This document shows, piece by piece, positions 10,383-19,318 of a stretch of 64,000 bases of DNA (position 1 is its first letter; each line of letters starts with the position of its first letter). The notes beneath the pieces were generated by a model, which was not told the origin of the DNA, did no database searches, and was given only the letters and a program-made list of their open reading frames with translations. Made by a program: the position numbers and the translations under genes. The stretch covers positions 59,276-123,275 of the forward strand of contig NZ_SDKK01000004.1 in NCBI RefSeq assembly GCF_008107625.1, in the 5' to 3' direction. This stretch comes from Zoogloea oleivorans. Its GTDB lineage: Bacteria; Pseudomonadota; Gammaproteobacteria; Burkholderiales; Rhodocyclaceae.

Positions 10383-11834
10383 ATGATCGACTCCAGCCTC
10401 AAAGAGATTGCCGCAGCACTCCGCGCGAAAACCGTCTCCGCCGTCGAACTCGCCACCGAGAGCCTCGCCCGCATCGAAGCCGGCAATCCGAAGATCAACG
10501 CCTTCGTCACCGTCGACCGCGACGGCGCCCTCGCTGCCGCCAAGGCAGCCGACGCGCGCCTGGCCGCCGGCCATGGCGGCCCGCTCACCGGCATTCCGCT
10601 GGCCCACAAGGACGTCTTCTGCACCGAAGGCGTGCTCACCACCTGCGGCTCGAAGATGCTGTCGAACTTCGTCAGCCCCTACGACGCCCACGTCGTCACC
10701 CTGCTCAAGGCCGCCGGCGCGGTGATGGTCGGCAAGACCAACATGGACGAGTTCGCGATGGGCTCCTCCAACGAGAACTCCCATTTCGGCCCAACCCGCA
10801 ACCCGTGGAACACCGACAAGGTGCCCGGCGGCTCCTCCGGCGGCTCGGCGGCGGCCGTGGCCGCGCGCATGGTGCCGATCGCCACCGGCACCGACACCGG
10901 CGGCTCGATCCGCCAGCCGGCGTCCCTGTGCGGCATCACCGGCATCAAGCCCACCTATGGCACCGTGTCGCGCTACGGCATGATCGCCTACGCCTCGTCG
11001 CTGGATCAGGGCGGCGCCTTTGGCCGCAGCGCCGAAGACTGCGCGCTGATGCTGTCGGCCATGAACGGCCACGACCCGCGCGACTCCACCAGCCTGGAGC
11101 GCGACACCGAGGACTACACCGCCGATCTGGCCCGGCCCCTGGCCGGCCTGCGCATCGGCCTGCCCACCGAATTCTTCGCCGACGGCATGTCCGATGACGT
11201 GCGCGCCGCCGTTGAAGCCGCGCTGGCCGAATACCGCAAACTCGGCGCCGTCACCGTTGACGTCAGCCTGCCCAACGCCCGCCTGGCCATCCCCGCCTAT
11301 TACGTGATCGCCCCGGCCGAAGCCAGCTCCAACCTCAGCCGTTTCGACGGCGTGCGCTACGGCCACCGGGCCGCCGAATACGGCGACCTCAACGACATGT
11401 ACTGCAAGAGCCGCGCGCAAGGCTTTGGCGCCGAAGTGAAGCGGCGCATTCTGGTGGGCACCTACGTGCTCTCCCACGGCTACTACGACGCCTACTACAT
11501 CAAGGCCCAGAAGCTGCGCCGCCTGATCGCCCAGGACTTCGCCGCCGCCTTTGCGCAGTGCGACGTGATCGCCGGCCCCACCTGCCCCACCGTGGCCTTC
11601 GGCATTGGCGAAAAGAGCAACGACCCGGTGCAGATGTACCTCGGCGACATCTACACCGTGGCCGTCAACCTGGCCGGCCTGCCCGCCCTGGCCCACCCGG
11701 CCGGTTTTGGCGCCGGCGGCATGCCCGTGGGCCTGCAGCTCATCGGCAACTACTTCGGCGAAGCGCGCCTACTGGGCGTGGCCCACCAGTTCCAGCAGAA
11801 CACCGACTGGCACGCCCGCAAACCGGCAGTGTGA
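10383..11834 (+). CDS. gatA: Asp/Glu-tRNA amidotransferase subunit A (amidase)
   Basis: 483 residues. It is an amidase-signature enzyme: catalytic Lys in [11 protein letters not shown], the Gly/Ser-rich [16 protein letters not shown], and the cis-Ser/Ser pair around [13 protein letters not shown]. It releases ammonia from glutamine for tRNA-linked transamidation. It lies 61 bp after gatC; its stop overlaps a possible GTG start of the next gene. Confidence 0.96.
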   Translation: MIDSSLKEIAAALRAKTVSAVELATESLARIEAGNPKINAFVTVDRDGALAAAKAADARLAAGHGGPLTGIPLAHKDVFCTEGVLTTCGSKMLSNFVSPYDAHVVTLLKAAGAVMVGKTNMDEFAMGSSNENSHFGPTRNPWNTDKVPGGSSGGSAAAVAARMVPIATGTDTGGSIRQPASLCGITGIKPTYGTVSRYGMIAYASSLDQGGAFGRSAEDCALMLSAMNGHDPRDSTSLERDTEDYTADLARPLAGLRIGLPTEFFADGMSDDVRAAVEAALAEYRKLGAVTVDVSLPNARLAIPAYYVIAPAEASSNLSRFDGVRYGHRAAEYGDLNDMYCKSRAQGFGAEVKRRILVGTYVLSHGYYDAYYIKAQKLRRLIAQDFAAAFAQCDVIAGPTCPTVAFGIGEKSNDPVQMYLGDIYTVAVNLAGLPALAHPAGFGAGGMPVGLQLIGNYFGEARLLGVAHQFQQNTDWHARKPAV

Positions 11835-11842
11835 GCAGCACG

Positions 11843-12349
11843 ATGCGCCACCGTCTCATCCTCGGCAGCCTGCTGGCCGTGCTCGCCGGCTGTGCCAGCG
11901 TTGAACTGCCCCACCGGCCCGGCACCGGCACGCCGGCACAGCAGTCGGGCGGCAGCGTCGAGAAGCCGGCCAGCGAGTCCACCGGCCGCCTCAAGCCGAT
12001 GCCGCTGCGCACCTTCACGGTGAGCACCGAGTGCAAGTTCCGCGACGAAACCGGCAACTTCGGCAGCGCCAAGATCGACGTGCTCAATTCAAAAGTGCGC
12101 GCCCTCAACGTGGTGCTCACCATGCCGAAGCGCGGCGTGTGCCGCTACGATCTGGCCCAGTTCCGCCAGACCCAGGCCCTGCCGTCCATCGAGCTGACCG
12201 GCAACAAGAACTGCCGCATCCGCATGTGGGAACAGGGTGAGCAGATCACCGTGTCCTTCGCCGACTGCCACACCATGTGTTCCCCCAACAGCGCCCACGA
12301 CTACGTGTGGCCGCTGCTCATCGACAAGCCCACGGGCGAGTGCGATTGA
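11843..12349 (+). CDS. putative lipoprotein between gatA and gatB
   Basis: 168 residues. The N-terminus is a lipoprotein signal (ILGSLLAVLAGCAS; Cys about residue 15), then a Pro/Gly/Ser-rich linker and a ~100-residue C-terminal domain with six to seven Cys (TECKF, GVCRYD, NCRIRMWEQGEQI, DCHTMC, final GECD). The paired Cys suggest disulphides in the periplasm. ATG 11843 is taken as the start; GTG 11831, overlapping the gatA stop, is also in frame. No family recognised. Its place inside the gatCAB operon suggests only co-transcription. Confidence 0.75.
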   Translation: MRHRLILGSLLAVLAGCASVELPHRPGTGTPAQQSGGSVEKPASESTGRLKPMPLRTFTVSTECKFRDETGNFGSAKIDVLNSKVRALNVVLTMPKRGVCRYDLAQFRQTQALPSIELTGNKNCRIRMWEQGEQITVSFADCHTMCSPNSAHDYVWPLLIDKPTGECD

Positions 12350-12371
12350 CCGACTTAACTAGAGAGCCAAC

Positions 12372-13844
12372 ATGAGCAGAACCGACTGGGAAGTCGTCAT
12401 CGGGCTGGAAGTGCATACCCAGCTCAGCACGCAATCCAAGATTTTCTCCGGCGCCAGCATCGCCTTCGGGGCCGAGCCCAACGTGCAGGCCTGCGCGGTG
12501 GACATCGCCCTGCCCGGCGTACTGCCGGTGCTCAACAAGGGCGCCGTCGAGCGGGCCATCCGCTTCGGCCTCGCCGTGGGCGCCACCATCGCCCCCAAGA
12601 GCGTCTTTGCGCGCAAGAACTACTTCTACCCCGACCTCCCCAAGGGCTACCAGATCAGCCAGTACGAACTGCCCGTGGTGGTTGGCGGCCAGATCCACCT
12701 GCTGGTGCCCGACGGCAAGGGCGGCGCCTATGAAAAGGTCGTCAACCTGACCCGCGCCCACCTGGAGGAAGACGCCGGCAAGAGCCTGCACGAAGACTTC
12801 CACGGCATGACCGGCATCGACCTCAACCGCGCCGGCACGCCGCTCCTCGAGATCGTCTCCGAGCCCGAAATGAGCTCCTCCGCCGAAGCCGTCGCCTACG
12901 CCAAGGCCCTGCACGGCATCGTGCGCTGGATCGACATCTGCGACGGCAACATGCAGGAAGGCTCCTTCCGCTGCGACGCCAACGTGTCCGTGCGCCCCCG
13001 CGGCCAGAAGGAATTCGGCACCCGCCGCGAGATCAAGAACCTCAACAGCTTCCGCTTCATGCAGCAGGCCATCGACTACGAAATCCAGTGGCAGATCGAC
13101 CTCATCGAAGACGGCGGCAAGGTTCAGCAAGCCACCGTGCTGTTTGACTCCGACACCGGCGAAACCCGCGCCATGCGCAGCAAGGAAGACGCCCACGACT
13201 ACCGCTACTTCCCCGACCCCGACCTGCTGCCGCTGATCATCGACAGCGCCTGGATCGAACGCGTGAAGGGCGAGCTGCCCGAGCTGCCCGCCGCCCTGTC
13301 GGCCCGCTTCCAGAACGACTTCGGCCTGTCGATCTACGACGCCACCGCCCTCACCGCCAGCCGCGAAGTGTCCCAGTTCTACCTCGACACCGTCGCCGCC
13401 GCCGGCACCGCCAGCGCCAAGACCTGCGCCAACTGGGTCATGGGCGAAGTCGCCGCGCGCCTCAACAAGGCCGAACTCGACATCACCGCCAGCCCGGTAA
13501 GCGCCCTGCAACTGGCCGGCCTGGTGCAGCGCATCGCCGACAACACCATCTCCAATGCCATCGCCAAAAAGGTCTTCGACGCGCTGTGGAACAAGGAAGG
13601 TGGGGATGACGCAAACGCCGCCGACACCATCATCGAAACCCAGGGCCTCAAGCAGGTCACCGACTCCGGCGCCATCGAAGCCATCATCGACGAAGTCCTC
13701 GCCGCCAATCAAAAGTCGGTCGAGGAATTCCGCGCCGGCAAGGAAAAAGCCTTCAACGCCCTGGTCGGCCAGTGCATGAAAGCCTCCAAGGGCAAGGCCA
13801 ACCCGGCCCAGGTCAATGAAATCCTGAAGAAGAAACTCGGCTAA
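12372..13844 (+). CDS. gatB: Asp/Glu-tRNA amidotransferase subunit B
   Basis: 490 residues. It begins with the GatB signature [20 protein letters not shown] and has the kinase-like cradle domain with [15 protein letters not shown], the [17 protein letters not shown] block and a C-terminal YqeY-like tail for tRNA binding. It phosphorylates the misacylated tRNA and amidates it with ammonia from GatA. Last gene of the operon, followed by a strong terminator. Confidence 0.97.
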   Translation: MSRTDWEVVIGLEVHTQLSTQSKIFSGASIAFGAEPNVQACAVDIALPGVLPVLNKGAVERAIRFGLAVGATIAPKSVFARKNYFYPDLPKGYQISQYELPVVVGGQIHLLVPDGKGGAYEKVVNLTRAHLEEDAGKSLHEDFHGMTGIDLNRAGTPLLEIVSEPEMSSSAEAVAYAKALHGIVRWIDICDGNMQEGSFRCDANVSVRPRGQKEFGTRREIKNLNSFRFMQQAIDYEIQWQIDLIEDGGKVQQATVLFDSDTGETRAMRSKEDAHDYRYFPDPDLLPLIIDSAWIERVKGELPELPAALSARFQNDFGLSIYDATALTASREVSQFYLDTVAAAGTASAKTCANWVMGEVAARLNKAELDITASPVSALQLAGLVQRIADNTISNAIAKKVFDALWNKEGGDDANAADTIIETQGLKQVTDSGAIEAIIDEVLAANQKSVEEFRAGKEKAFNALVGQCMKASKGKANPAQVNEILKKKLG

Positions 13845-13865
13845 GGCCTCAGCGCCCCCCACCCC

Positions 13866-13899
13866 AACGGGCCGCCCCACCAGGGCCGGCCCGTTTTTT
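13866..13899 (+). terminator. rho-independent terminator after gatB
   Basis: A nine-base stem AACGGGCCG (13866-13874) pairs with CGGCCCGTT (13887-13895), followed by a T run to 13899. A REP element begins at the next base. Confidence 0.9.
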
Positions 13900-14011
13900 G
13901 TGGGTCGGACTTCAGTCCGACTCAAATCGCTGAACCCGTGCTGTCGGACTAAAGTCCGACCCACAGCAAATCCGCGCATCTCCCCTCGTGGGTCGGACTT
14001 CAGTCCGACTC
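13900..14011. repeat. REP/BIME-like palindromic repeats (one and a half units)
   Basis: The unit starts GTGGGTCGGACTTCAGTCCG. After about 20 bp it is followed by a near-complementary arm (GTCGGACTAAAGTCCGACCC). Each arm is itself a hairpin, so a unit can fold as two small hairpins or one long one. A second forward arm begins at 13988. The same family occurs at 17040-17371 and 20889-20910. Confidence 0.9.
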
Positions 14012-14180
14012 CCTACACAAAACCTTCTCCATACCCAACATTTCGACCCCCCATCGAAAGATCACCCCGCCCCCCTATCGGGCAATCAGACTGCCGCAAC
14101 ACATCAAAGGCCGGGCGCTTGACTCATCGGCCACTAGGCGTCGTTCAAAATATTACATAGACTTATGCCATTCGAACAAC
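14012..14180. other. relic copy of the AT-tract/AT-hook cassette found at 22.65-23.53 kb
   Basis: Three blocks match the later cassette in the same order. (1) ACAAAACC-TTCTCCATACCCA matches the array edge at 22648-22668. (2) GGGCAATCAGACTGCCGCA at about 14081-14099 matches the gene's stop region at 22946-22964. (3) AATATTACATAG-N2-TTATG at 14149-14167 matches its promoter. Almost all coding sequence and most of the array are missing, so this is a deletion relic or a minimal non-coding form. The rest of the 13845-14255 gap holds the gatB terminator and REP elements; I see nothing in 14181-14255 beyond the csgG-like leader. Confidence 0.6.
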
Positions 14181-14255
14181 ACAAACCCCTGCTTCCCAAT
14201 CCCGGTGCAATTCCCACTCCATGCAATTCAAACCAAAAACAGGAACTGACTATTC

Positions 14256-14942
14256 ATGAATAAATCCACTCTGCAAAAAAATCTGGCCGGCTGCATTCTT
14301 CTCGGCAGCACACTATTGATCACAGGCTGTGCCACGGAGCAGTCACGCACGCTGGAGGTGGCGAAGGTTGCATCGGCGGGCACCCATTACAACGGCGCAC
14401 GCAGTCTTATTGCAGTCGGCAAATTCGACAACCGTTCCAATTTCATGCGCGGCATTTTCAGCGACGGCGTCGACCGCCTGGGCAGCCAGGCCAAGACCAT
14501 CCTGATTACGCATCTCCAGCAAACGGGCCGTTTCAACGTGCTGGATCGCGACAATATGTCGGAGATCAAGCAGGAGGCGGGCTATGCAAAAACAACCCAG
14601 AACATCAAAGGGGCAACCTATGTGGTGACCGGCGACGTCACCGAATTCGGCCGGAAGGAAACCGGAGACAAGCAACTGTTTGGCCTCCTTGGACGCGGAA
14701 AGTCGCAGATTGCCTATGCAAAGGTTGGCCTGAACGTCGTGAACGTGCAGACCTCGGAAGTTGTTTTCTCCACCCAAGGCGCAGGGGAGTACAGCCTCGA
14801 CAGTCGGGAAGTCATCGGCTTTGGCGGGACTTCAAGCTACGACTCAACCCTGAATGGCAAGGTGATTGATTTGGCGATGCGTGAAGCCGTCAATAACCTC
14901 GTCAATGGCATTCAATCCGGCGCCTGGCAGCCCGGCCAATAA
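14256..14942 (+). CDS. CsgG/HfaB-family lipoprotein
   Basis: 228 residues with a lipoprotein signal (TLLITGCAT). The mature part follows the CsgG pattern: IAVGKFDNRSNF, LITHLQQTGRFNVLDRDNM, an ATYVVTGDVTEF strand and VNVQTSEVVFSTQGAGEY. CsgG-type proteins form outer-membrane export pores or lipoprotein assemblies. It is first of three consecutive lipoprotein genes (CsgG-like, DUF4810, DUF799), a set also found in Neisseria around GNA1162. No curli subunit gene is nearby, so curli secretion is not implied. AGGAAC lies 11 bases before the ATG. Confidence 0.85.
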   Translation: MNKSTLQKNLAGCILLGSTLLITGCATEQSRTLEVAKVASAGTHYNGARSLIAVGKFDNRSNFMRGIFSDGVDRLGSQAKTILITHLQQTGRFNVLDRDNMSEIKQEAGYAKTTQNIKGATYVVTGDVTEFGRKETGDKQLFGLLGRGKSQIAYAKVGLNVVNVQTSEVVFSTQGAGEYSLDSREVIGFGGTSSYDSTLNGKVIDLAMREAVNNLVNGIQSGAWQPGQ

Positions 14943-14964
14943 GGCTCACGACGGAAAATCGACT

Positions 14965-15333
14965 ATGAAACGCATTTCCTGTACACAAATGACGGCCCGC
15001 CTATCGATCGTGGGGGTGCTGTTGCTGTCGGGCTGCGCCACCAAGCCCCAGCCGCTTTACTACTGGGGTGACTATCAACCCCAGGTTTACGGACACTTCA
15101 CGAAAGACAAGTCTCCCGAGGAGCAGATTGCTGGCCTCGAGGCAGGGCTCCAAATCGCGCGCGCCAACGGCAAACCCGTAGCACCGGGCTACCTGGCGCA
15201 TCTGGGCATCCTGCATGCCCAGAGCGAGCGTCAAGATCAAATGCGCACGTATTTCGAGGCCGAAAAGACTCAGTACCCGGAAAGCACTGCGTACATTGAT
15301 TTCCTATTGCGCAAATTCAAACAACCACAATAA
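14965..15333 (+). CDS. DUF4810-family lipoprotein
   Basis: 122 residues with lipobox VLLLSGCAT. The following PLYYWGDYQPQVYGHF and the helical KSPEEQIAGLEAGLQIA through PPGYLAHLG-like region are the DUF4810 pattern. It starts 22 bp after the CsgG-like gene and ends 10 bp before the DUF799 gene, so the three are one operon. The family is thought to be an accessory outer-membrane-associated lipoprotein; its biochemical role is unknown. Confidence 0.85.
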   Translation: MKRISCTQMTARLSIVGVLLLSGCATKPQPLYYWGDYQPQVYGHFTKDKSPEEQIAGLEAGLQIARANGKPVAPGYLAHLGILHAQSERQDQMRTYFEAEKTQYPESTAYIDFLLRKFKQPQ

Positions 15334-15343
15334 GAGGCCGGGG

Positions 15344-16036
15344 ATGAGATTTGATATTTTGAATGCACGCTTGGTGAAAACCACGTGTACGACGATGCTG
15401 CTCGCGGCGCTGGTCACGGGGTGTGCCACACGCGGACAGCCTCACGACTATACGGCCTTCAAGCAAAGCCGCCCGACTTCCATTCTGGTGCTGCCGCCTC
15501 TCAACAACTCGCCAGACGTCGCCGCCACCTACAGCATGTTGTCGCAGGTCACGCAGCCACTGGCTGAATCCGGGTATTACGTTTTTCCCGTAAGCCTGGT
15601 GGATGAAACCTTTCGCCAGAACGGGTTGAGCAATCCCGCCGAGATTCACGGGGTCAAGCTTCAGAAATTGCGAGAAATTTTTGGCGCCGATTCCGCGCTG
15701 TATATAACCGTCAAGCAATACGGCACGAGTTATGCCGTGATCTCCAGTGAAAGCCGGGTTACAGCAGAAGCACGTCTGATAGACCTGCGGTCAGAACAGG
15801 TCTTGTGGTCGGGTTCAGCCACGGCGTCCAGCGCTGAAGGCCGCAATTCGAGCGGTGGTTTGGTCGGTTTGCTCGTCCAGGCGGCCATCAGCCAGATCGT
15901 TGAAAGCTCGACCAACCGGTCGCACCCGATTGCGGGTGTTGCCAGCTATCGCCTACTCGCCGCCGGCATGCCAAATGGCATGTTGTACGGCCCTCGGTCG
16001 CCGAAATACAAGACGGACGGCAACACTCAGCCCTGA
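15344..16036 (+). CDS. DUF799 (GNA1162-like) lipoprotein
   Basis: 230 residues with lipobox ALVTGCAT. The mature domain begins SRPTSILVLPPLNNSPDVAAT and includes GYYVFPVSLVDETFRQNGLSNP, characteristic of the DUF799/GNA1162 family, an alpha/beta fold related to TolB-like domains. ATG 15344 follows GAGGCCGGGG. It is the third gene of the lipoprotein operon. The three products probably form one envelope complex (inference from constant co-occurrence). Confidence 0.85.
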   Translation: MRFDILNARLVKTTCTTMLLAALVTGCATRGQPHDYTAFKQSRPTSILVLPPLNNSPDVAATYSMLSQVTQPLAESGYYVFPVSLVDETFRQNGLSNPAEIHGVKLQKLREIFGADSALYITVKQYGTSYAVISSESRVTAEARLIDLRSEQVLWSGSATASSAEGRNSSGGLVGLLVQAAISQIVESSTNRSHPIAGVASYRLLAAGMPNGMLYGPRSPKYKTDGNTQP

Positions 16037-16081
16037 GTGCCTTGACCAATCGGATCCTTGAATAGCGACACCTCGCCCGCC

Positions 16082-16963
16082 TCAGCCGTCGCCCCACGGC
16101 AAGGGCGGCGGCACCAGGCGGGGGGCGCGCCCGTCGCCGACCGGGCCGAAGCGGGGATCACCGCTGTTCCACTGACCTTGCGCTGCGGCGATGGCGGCCT
16201 TGCTGAAGCCGACGAAATTCCACCACATCAGGACCGGCTGCGCGAAAGGCTGGCCGCCGAGAAGCAGCACCTGGGCGCCGGCGCCCAGATTCAGGCGCAA
16301 GGCATCCCGGCCGCGGCCGAGGTAGGCGAATTCGTCGGCCCGGAAGCATTCTTCGCCAATGCCGACCTCCCCGGCCAGCGGCAGCAGTCCGTATTCAAAA
16401 TCGGGGGCCAGTTGCAGTTCGAGCGCCGTCGCCTCCGCGCAGGAAATGTCCATGCCGAGCAGCGGCGAATACAGGCGGGTCGGAGCGCTGCGCTCGCCGT
16501 AGCGGCCGGCCAGCAGGGTCAGTTGGGCACCGCCTTCCTGCCAGCGCGGCAGGTCGGGGTAATGCGCAAAATCCGGGGCGCAATCCTGTGCGTCGGGCGG
16601 CAGCGCAATCCACAGTTGCGCGGCGTGCAGTGCCTGCCCGTCGTGCAGCGAATCCTCGGTATGAACGATGCCCCGGCCGGCGGTCATCAGATTGACCTGA
16701 CCAGGGCGGATGACTTGTTCGTTGCCCAGGCTGTCGCGATGCAGGACCTCGCCCTCGATCAGCCAGGTGAAGGTTTGCAGCCCGATGTGCGGGTGGGCGC
16801 CAACGTGCATGCCGTGCCCCGGTGCAAAGGCAATCGGGCCGGCATGGTCGAGAAAGCACCAGGCACCGACCATGCGCTGCTGGCGACTGGGCAGGGAGCG
16901 ACGCACGAGCATGCCGTCGCCGAGGTCGGCACTGCGGGCTTCGATACGGACAATGGGGTTCAT
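16082..16963 (-). CDS. pirin family protein (bicupin)
   Basis: 293 residues. The N-terminal cupin has the pirin metal site: HPHIGLQTFTWLIEGEVLHRDS and GRGIVHTE, giving the His-His-His-Glu set. The C-terminal cupin is less conserved. Bacterial pirins can act as quercetin dioxygenases or bind partner enzymes; the substrate here is unknown. The start is ATG 16963 with GGAG six bases before it; the frame is open upstream only because it reads into the REP array. It is monocistronic and converges on the DUF799 gene. Confidence 0.9.
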   Translation of the reverse strand: MNPIVRIEARSADLGDGMLVRRSLPSRQQRMVGAWCFLDHAGPIAFAPGHGMHVGAHPHIGLQTFTWLIEGEVLHRDSLGNEQVIRPGQVNLMTAGRGIVHTEDSLHDGQALHAAQLWIALPPDAQDCAPDFAHYPDLPRWQEGGAQLTLLAGRYGERSAPTRLYSPLLGMDISCAEATALELQLAPDFEYGLLPLAGEVGIGEECFRADEFAYLGRGRDALRLNLGAGAQVLLLGGQPFAQPVLMWWNFVGFSKAAIAAAQGQWNSGDPRFGPVGDGRAPRLVPPPLPWGDG

Positions 16964-17039
16964 GGCGATCTCCTCGCAGATGGGTTTGGGAAATCTACGC
17001 TCAGGCGAAGACACGCACCAGAGGGGATGGCCACGCCCC

Positions 17040-17371
17040 GTGGGTCGGACTTCAGTCCGACTCAGATCGCGGAACCCGTGCTGTCGGACTAAAGTCCGAC
17101 CCACAGCAAAGCCACACATCGCCCCCTTGTGGGTCGGACTTCAGTCCGACTCAGATCGCTGAGCCCGTGCTGTCGGACTAAAGTCCGACCCACAGCAAAG
17201 CCACGCATCGACCCCTTGTGGGTCGGACTTCAGTCCGACTCAGGTCGCTGAACCCGTGCTGTCGGACTAAAGTCCGACCCACAGTAAATCCGCGCATCGC
17301 CCCCTTGTGGGTCGGACTTCAGTCCGACTCAGGTCGCGGAGCCCGTGCTGTCGGACTAAAGTCCGACCCAC
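17040..17371. repeat. tandem array of four 89-bp REP/BIME-like units
   Basis: Forward arms begin at 17040, 17129, 17218 and 17307, exactly 89 bp apart. Each unit contains GTGGGTCGGACTTCAGTCCG, a ~20-bp spacer with ATCGC-GAACCCGTG or close variants, the inverted arm, and a 24-bp linker AGCAAAGCCACRCATCG-CCCCTT. This fills most of the 16964-17430 gap; no gene is seen there. Such elements are normally mobilised in trans by a RAYT (TnpA-REP) transposase, which is not in the window. Confidence 0.92.
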
Positions 17372-17430
17372 GGTGATACCAAGATCGAGGGGGGATGCAG
17401 GAGCGACTTCAATTGCCCAGGGCGCGGGCC

Positions 17431-19251
17431 CTATTTAGCCCGGTCTTCCCAATCCACCCACTGCACCGAATGCGTCTCCAGATACCCGCCTACCGCTTCA
17501 CCCACCGTCGGAAAGAATATCTCTTCGCCCAGCTGGGCGAAGAGGCCGAATCGAATGAGCTTGTCCTTGACCGGATCCTTCATCTCGGCAAGGCACAGCC
17601 TGATCCCCGCAGCTTTCAGGGTTGCATCGAGTTCGGCGAGCATGTCGGCAGCGGTAACGTCCACGCTGGTCACCGGCTCGGCGGCGATGACCATCCAGCT
17701 TACGGGGGTCGGCGCCGCCGTCACGGCATCGAGGACGCGATTCTGAAACAACTCGGCATTGGCAAAAAACAGCGGCGCGTCCCAGCGAAACAAGACCAGG
17801 CCGGGGATGACGCGGGCGTCGGGATAACGGGTGATGTCGTGATAACCCTTGACGCCATCGGCCCGACCGAGGACGGCAGAATACGGGCCCCAGCCATCCC
17901 AAAGAAACTCGATCACAGCCATCACGATGGCCAGGCCGATACCCTCAATCGCGCCGAATACGGCAACCCCGGCAAGGCAGCCGATGGACAGCCAGAACTC
18001 CCAGCGTTGAATGCGGTAGATGCGGCGCAGGTCGGCAATCTCGATCAGACCAATCGCGGAGGCAATGACCACGGCCGCCAGCGTGGTCGTCGGCAAATTG
18101 TTGAGCAGATCGGGGGCAGTGACGAGCAGCGCGGCAACGCCCAGCGCACCGAACACACCAGACAATTGCGTCCTGGCGCCGGCCGCCTCGGCAACGGGCG
18201 TGCGCGAGGCACTCGCGCTGACCGGAAAGCCCTGGAACAGACCGGCGACAAGGTTGGCCACCCCCAAGCCCACCATCTCCTGATTCGGATCGACAAAGCT
18301 CCCGCTCTTGGCCGCATAGGTACGCGACAGCACGCTGGTGTCGGCAAACGACACCAGCGCAACGGCGACGCTGCCCAGCAGCACCGGAACGATGTCGGCA
18401 TAGCTGATCAAAGGAAACGAGAGGACAGGCAAGCCCTGGGGCAGCGACCCCAGCACCGCGACTCCGCTGCCCGCCGCGAGATCCATGGTGCCGGTGATGA
18501 TCGTGGCGCCCAGCACCGCAATCAGCACCCCCGGCAGACGCTGGCTGCGCTTGAGCAGCAGGATTACGGCCAGCGTAGCGACGCCCAGCGCCAGCGCGGT
18601 CCAGTTCGTCTTGCCGGCGAGCACCGCCGTACCGAATGCCCAGGCCTTGGCCATCAGACCATCGGCCTTGACCGAAAACCCGAACAGCGCCGGCAATTGG
18701 CTGATCACGACCGTCAGCGCAATACCGTTCATGTAGCCGTAGCGAATCGGTTTGGACAGCAGTTCGGTGACGAAGCCCAGGCGCGCGATGCCGGCCAGGA
18801 TGCATAACACGCCGGAAGTGACCGCCATCATCCCGGCCAACGCGACGGCACGCAGCGGATCGCCGCCCGAAAGCGGCAGAACAACCGCCAGAATGAGCGC
18901 AGCCAATGAGGAGTCCGGCCCCAGTACGAGGATTCGGCTGGGCCCCACCAAGGCATAGGCCAGCAAGGGAAAGATGGTCGCATAGAGGCCGTAGATGCCC
19001 GGCAGACCCGAGGCTACGGCATACGCAATACCCACCGGGACGAGTACGGTGGTGAGCACCAGCCCGGCCACGAGGTCATGGCGCAGCCACGCCGCTTCGT
19101 AGTGACGCAGAACGTACAGCCCCGGTAACCAGCGCAGCCAGGCCGCCTGATCCACAGCCATTTTCTGGCGCTGGATACGACCGGCTTCTGGCGGGGAACA
19201 CGAACGGGGCAAATCGGTCATTGGATAGGTGGTGGTTCGGCTCTTCTCCAC
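17431..19251 (-). CDS. SulP-family anion transporter with STAS domain
   Basis: 606 residues. About 11 membrane segments carry the SulP pattern (GLVLTTVLVPVGIAYAVASGLPGIYGLYA; FADTSVLSRTYAAKSG; QEMVGLGVANLVAGLFQGFPVSASASRT), followed by a C-terminal STAS domain (about 455-590). SulP members move sulfate, bicarbonate or carboxylates. It is divergent from a beta-carbonic anhydrase with only 67 bp between, which favours bicarbonate (inference). The start is uncertain: GTG 19251 is the longest, ATG 19221 is also possible, and neither has a clear ribosome-binding site. Confidence 0.88.
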   Translation of the reverse strand: MEKSRTTTYPMTDLPRSCSPPEAGRIQRQKMAVDQAAWLRWLPGLYVLRHYEAAWLRHDLVAGLVLTTVLVPVGIAYAVASGLPGIYGLYATIFPLLAYALVGPSRILVLGPDSSLAALILAVVLPLSGGDPLRAVALAGMMAVTSGVLCILAGIARLGFVTELLSKPIRYGYMNGIALTVVISQLPALFGFSVKADGLMAKAWAFGTAVLAGKTNWTALALGVATLAVILLLKRSQRLPGVLIAVLGATIITGTMDLAAGSGVAVLGSLPQGLPVLSFPLISYADIVPVLLGSVAVALVSFADTSVLSRTYAAKSGSFVDPNQEMVGLGVANLVAGLFQGFPVSASASRTPVAEAAGARTQLSGVFGALGVAALLVTAPDLLNNLPTTTLAAVVIASAIGLIEIADLRRIYRIQRWEFWLSIGCLAGVAVFGAIEGIGLAIVMAVIEFLWDGWGPYSAVLGRADGVKGYHDITRYPDARVIPGLVLFRWDAPLFFANAELFQNRVLDAVTAAPTPVSWMVIAAEPVTSVDVTAADMLAELDATLKAAGIRLCLAEMKDPVKDKLIRFGLFAQLGEEIFFPTVGEAVGGYLETHSVQWVDWEDRAK

Positions 19252-19318
19252 GCGGTGGATGTATGACTACAATCGCCACCGTCCGAAGTTTGTTTAATCC
19301 ATTGAAAAAAGATCAACC

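Noticed and set aside
17040-17371. Possible CRISPR array
   Set aside because: The 89-bp units include the 'spacers', which are nearly identical, and the repeats are paired palindromes. No cas gene is near.
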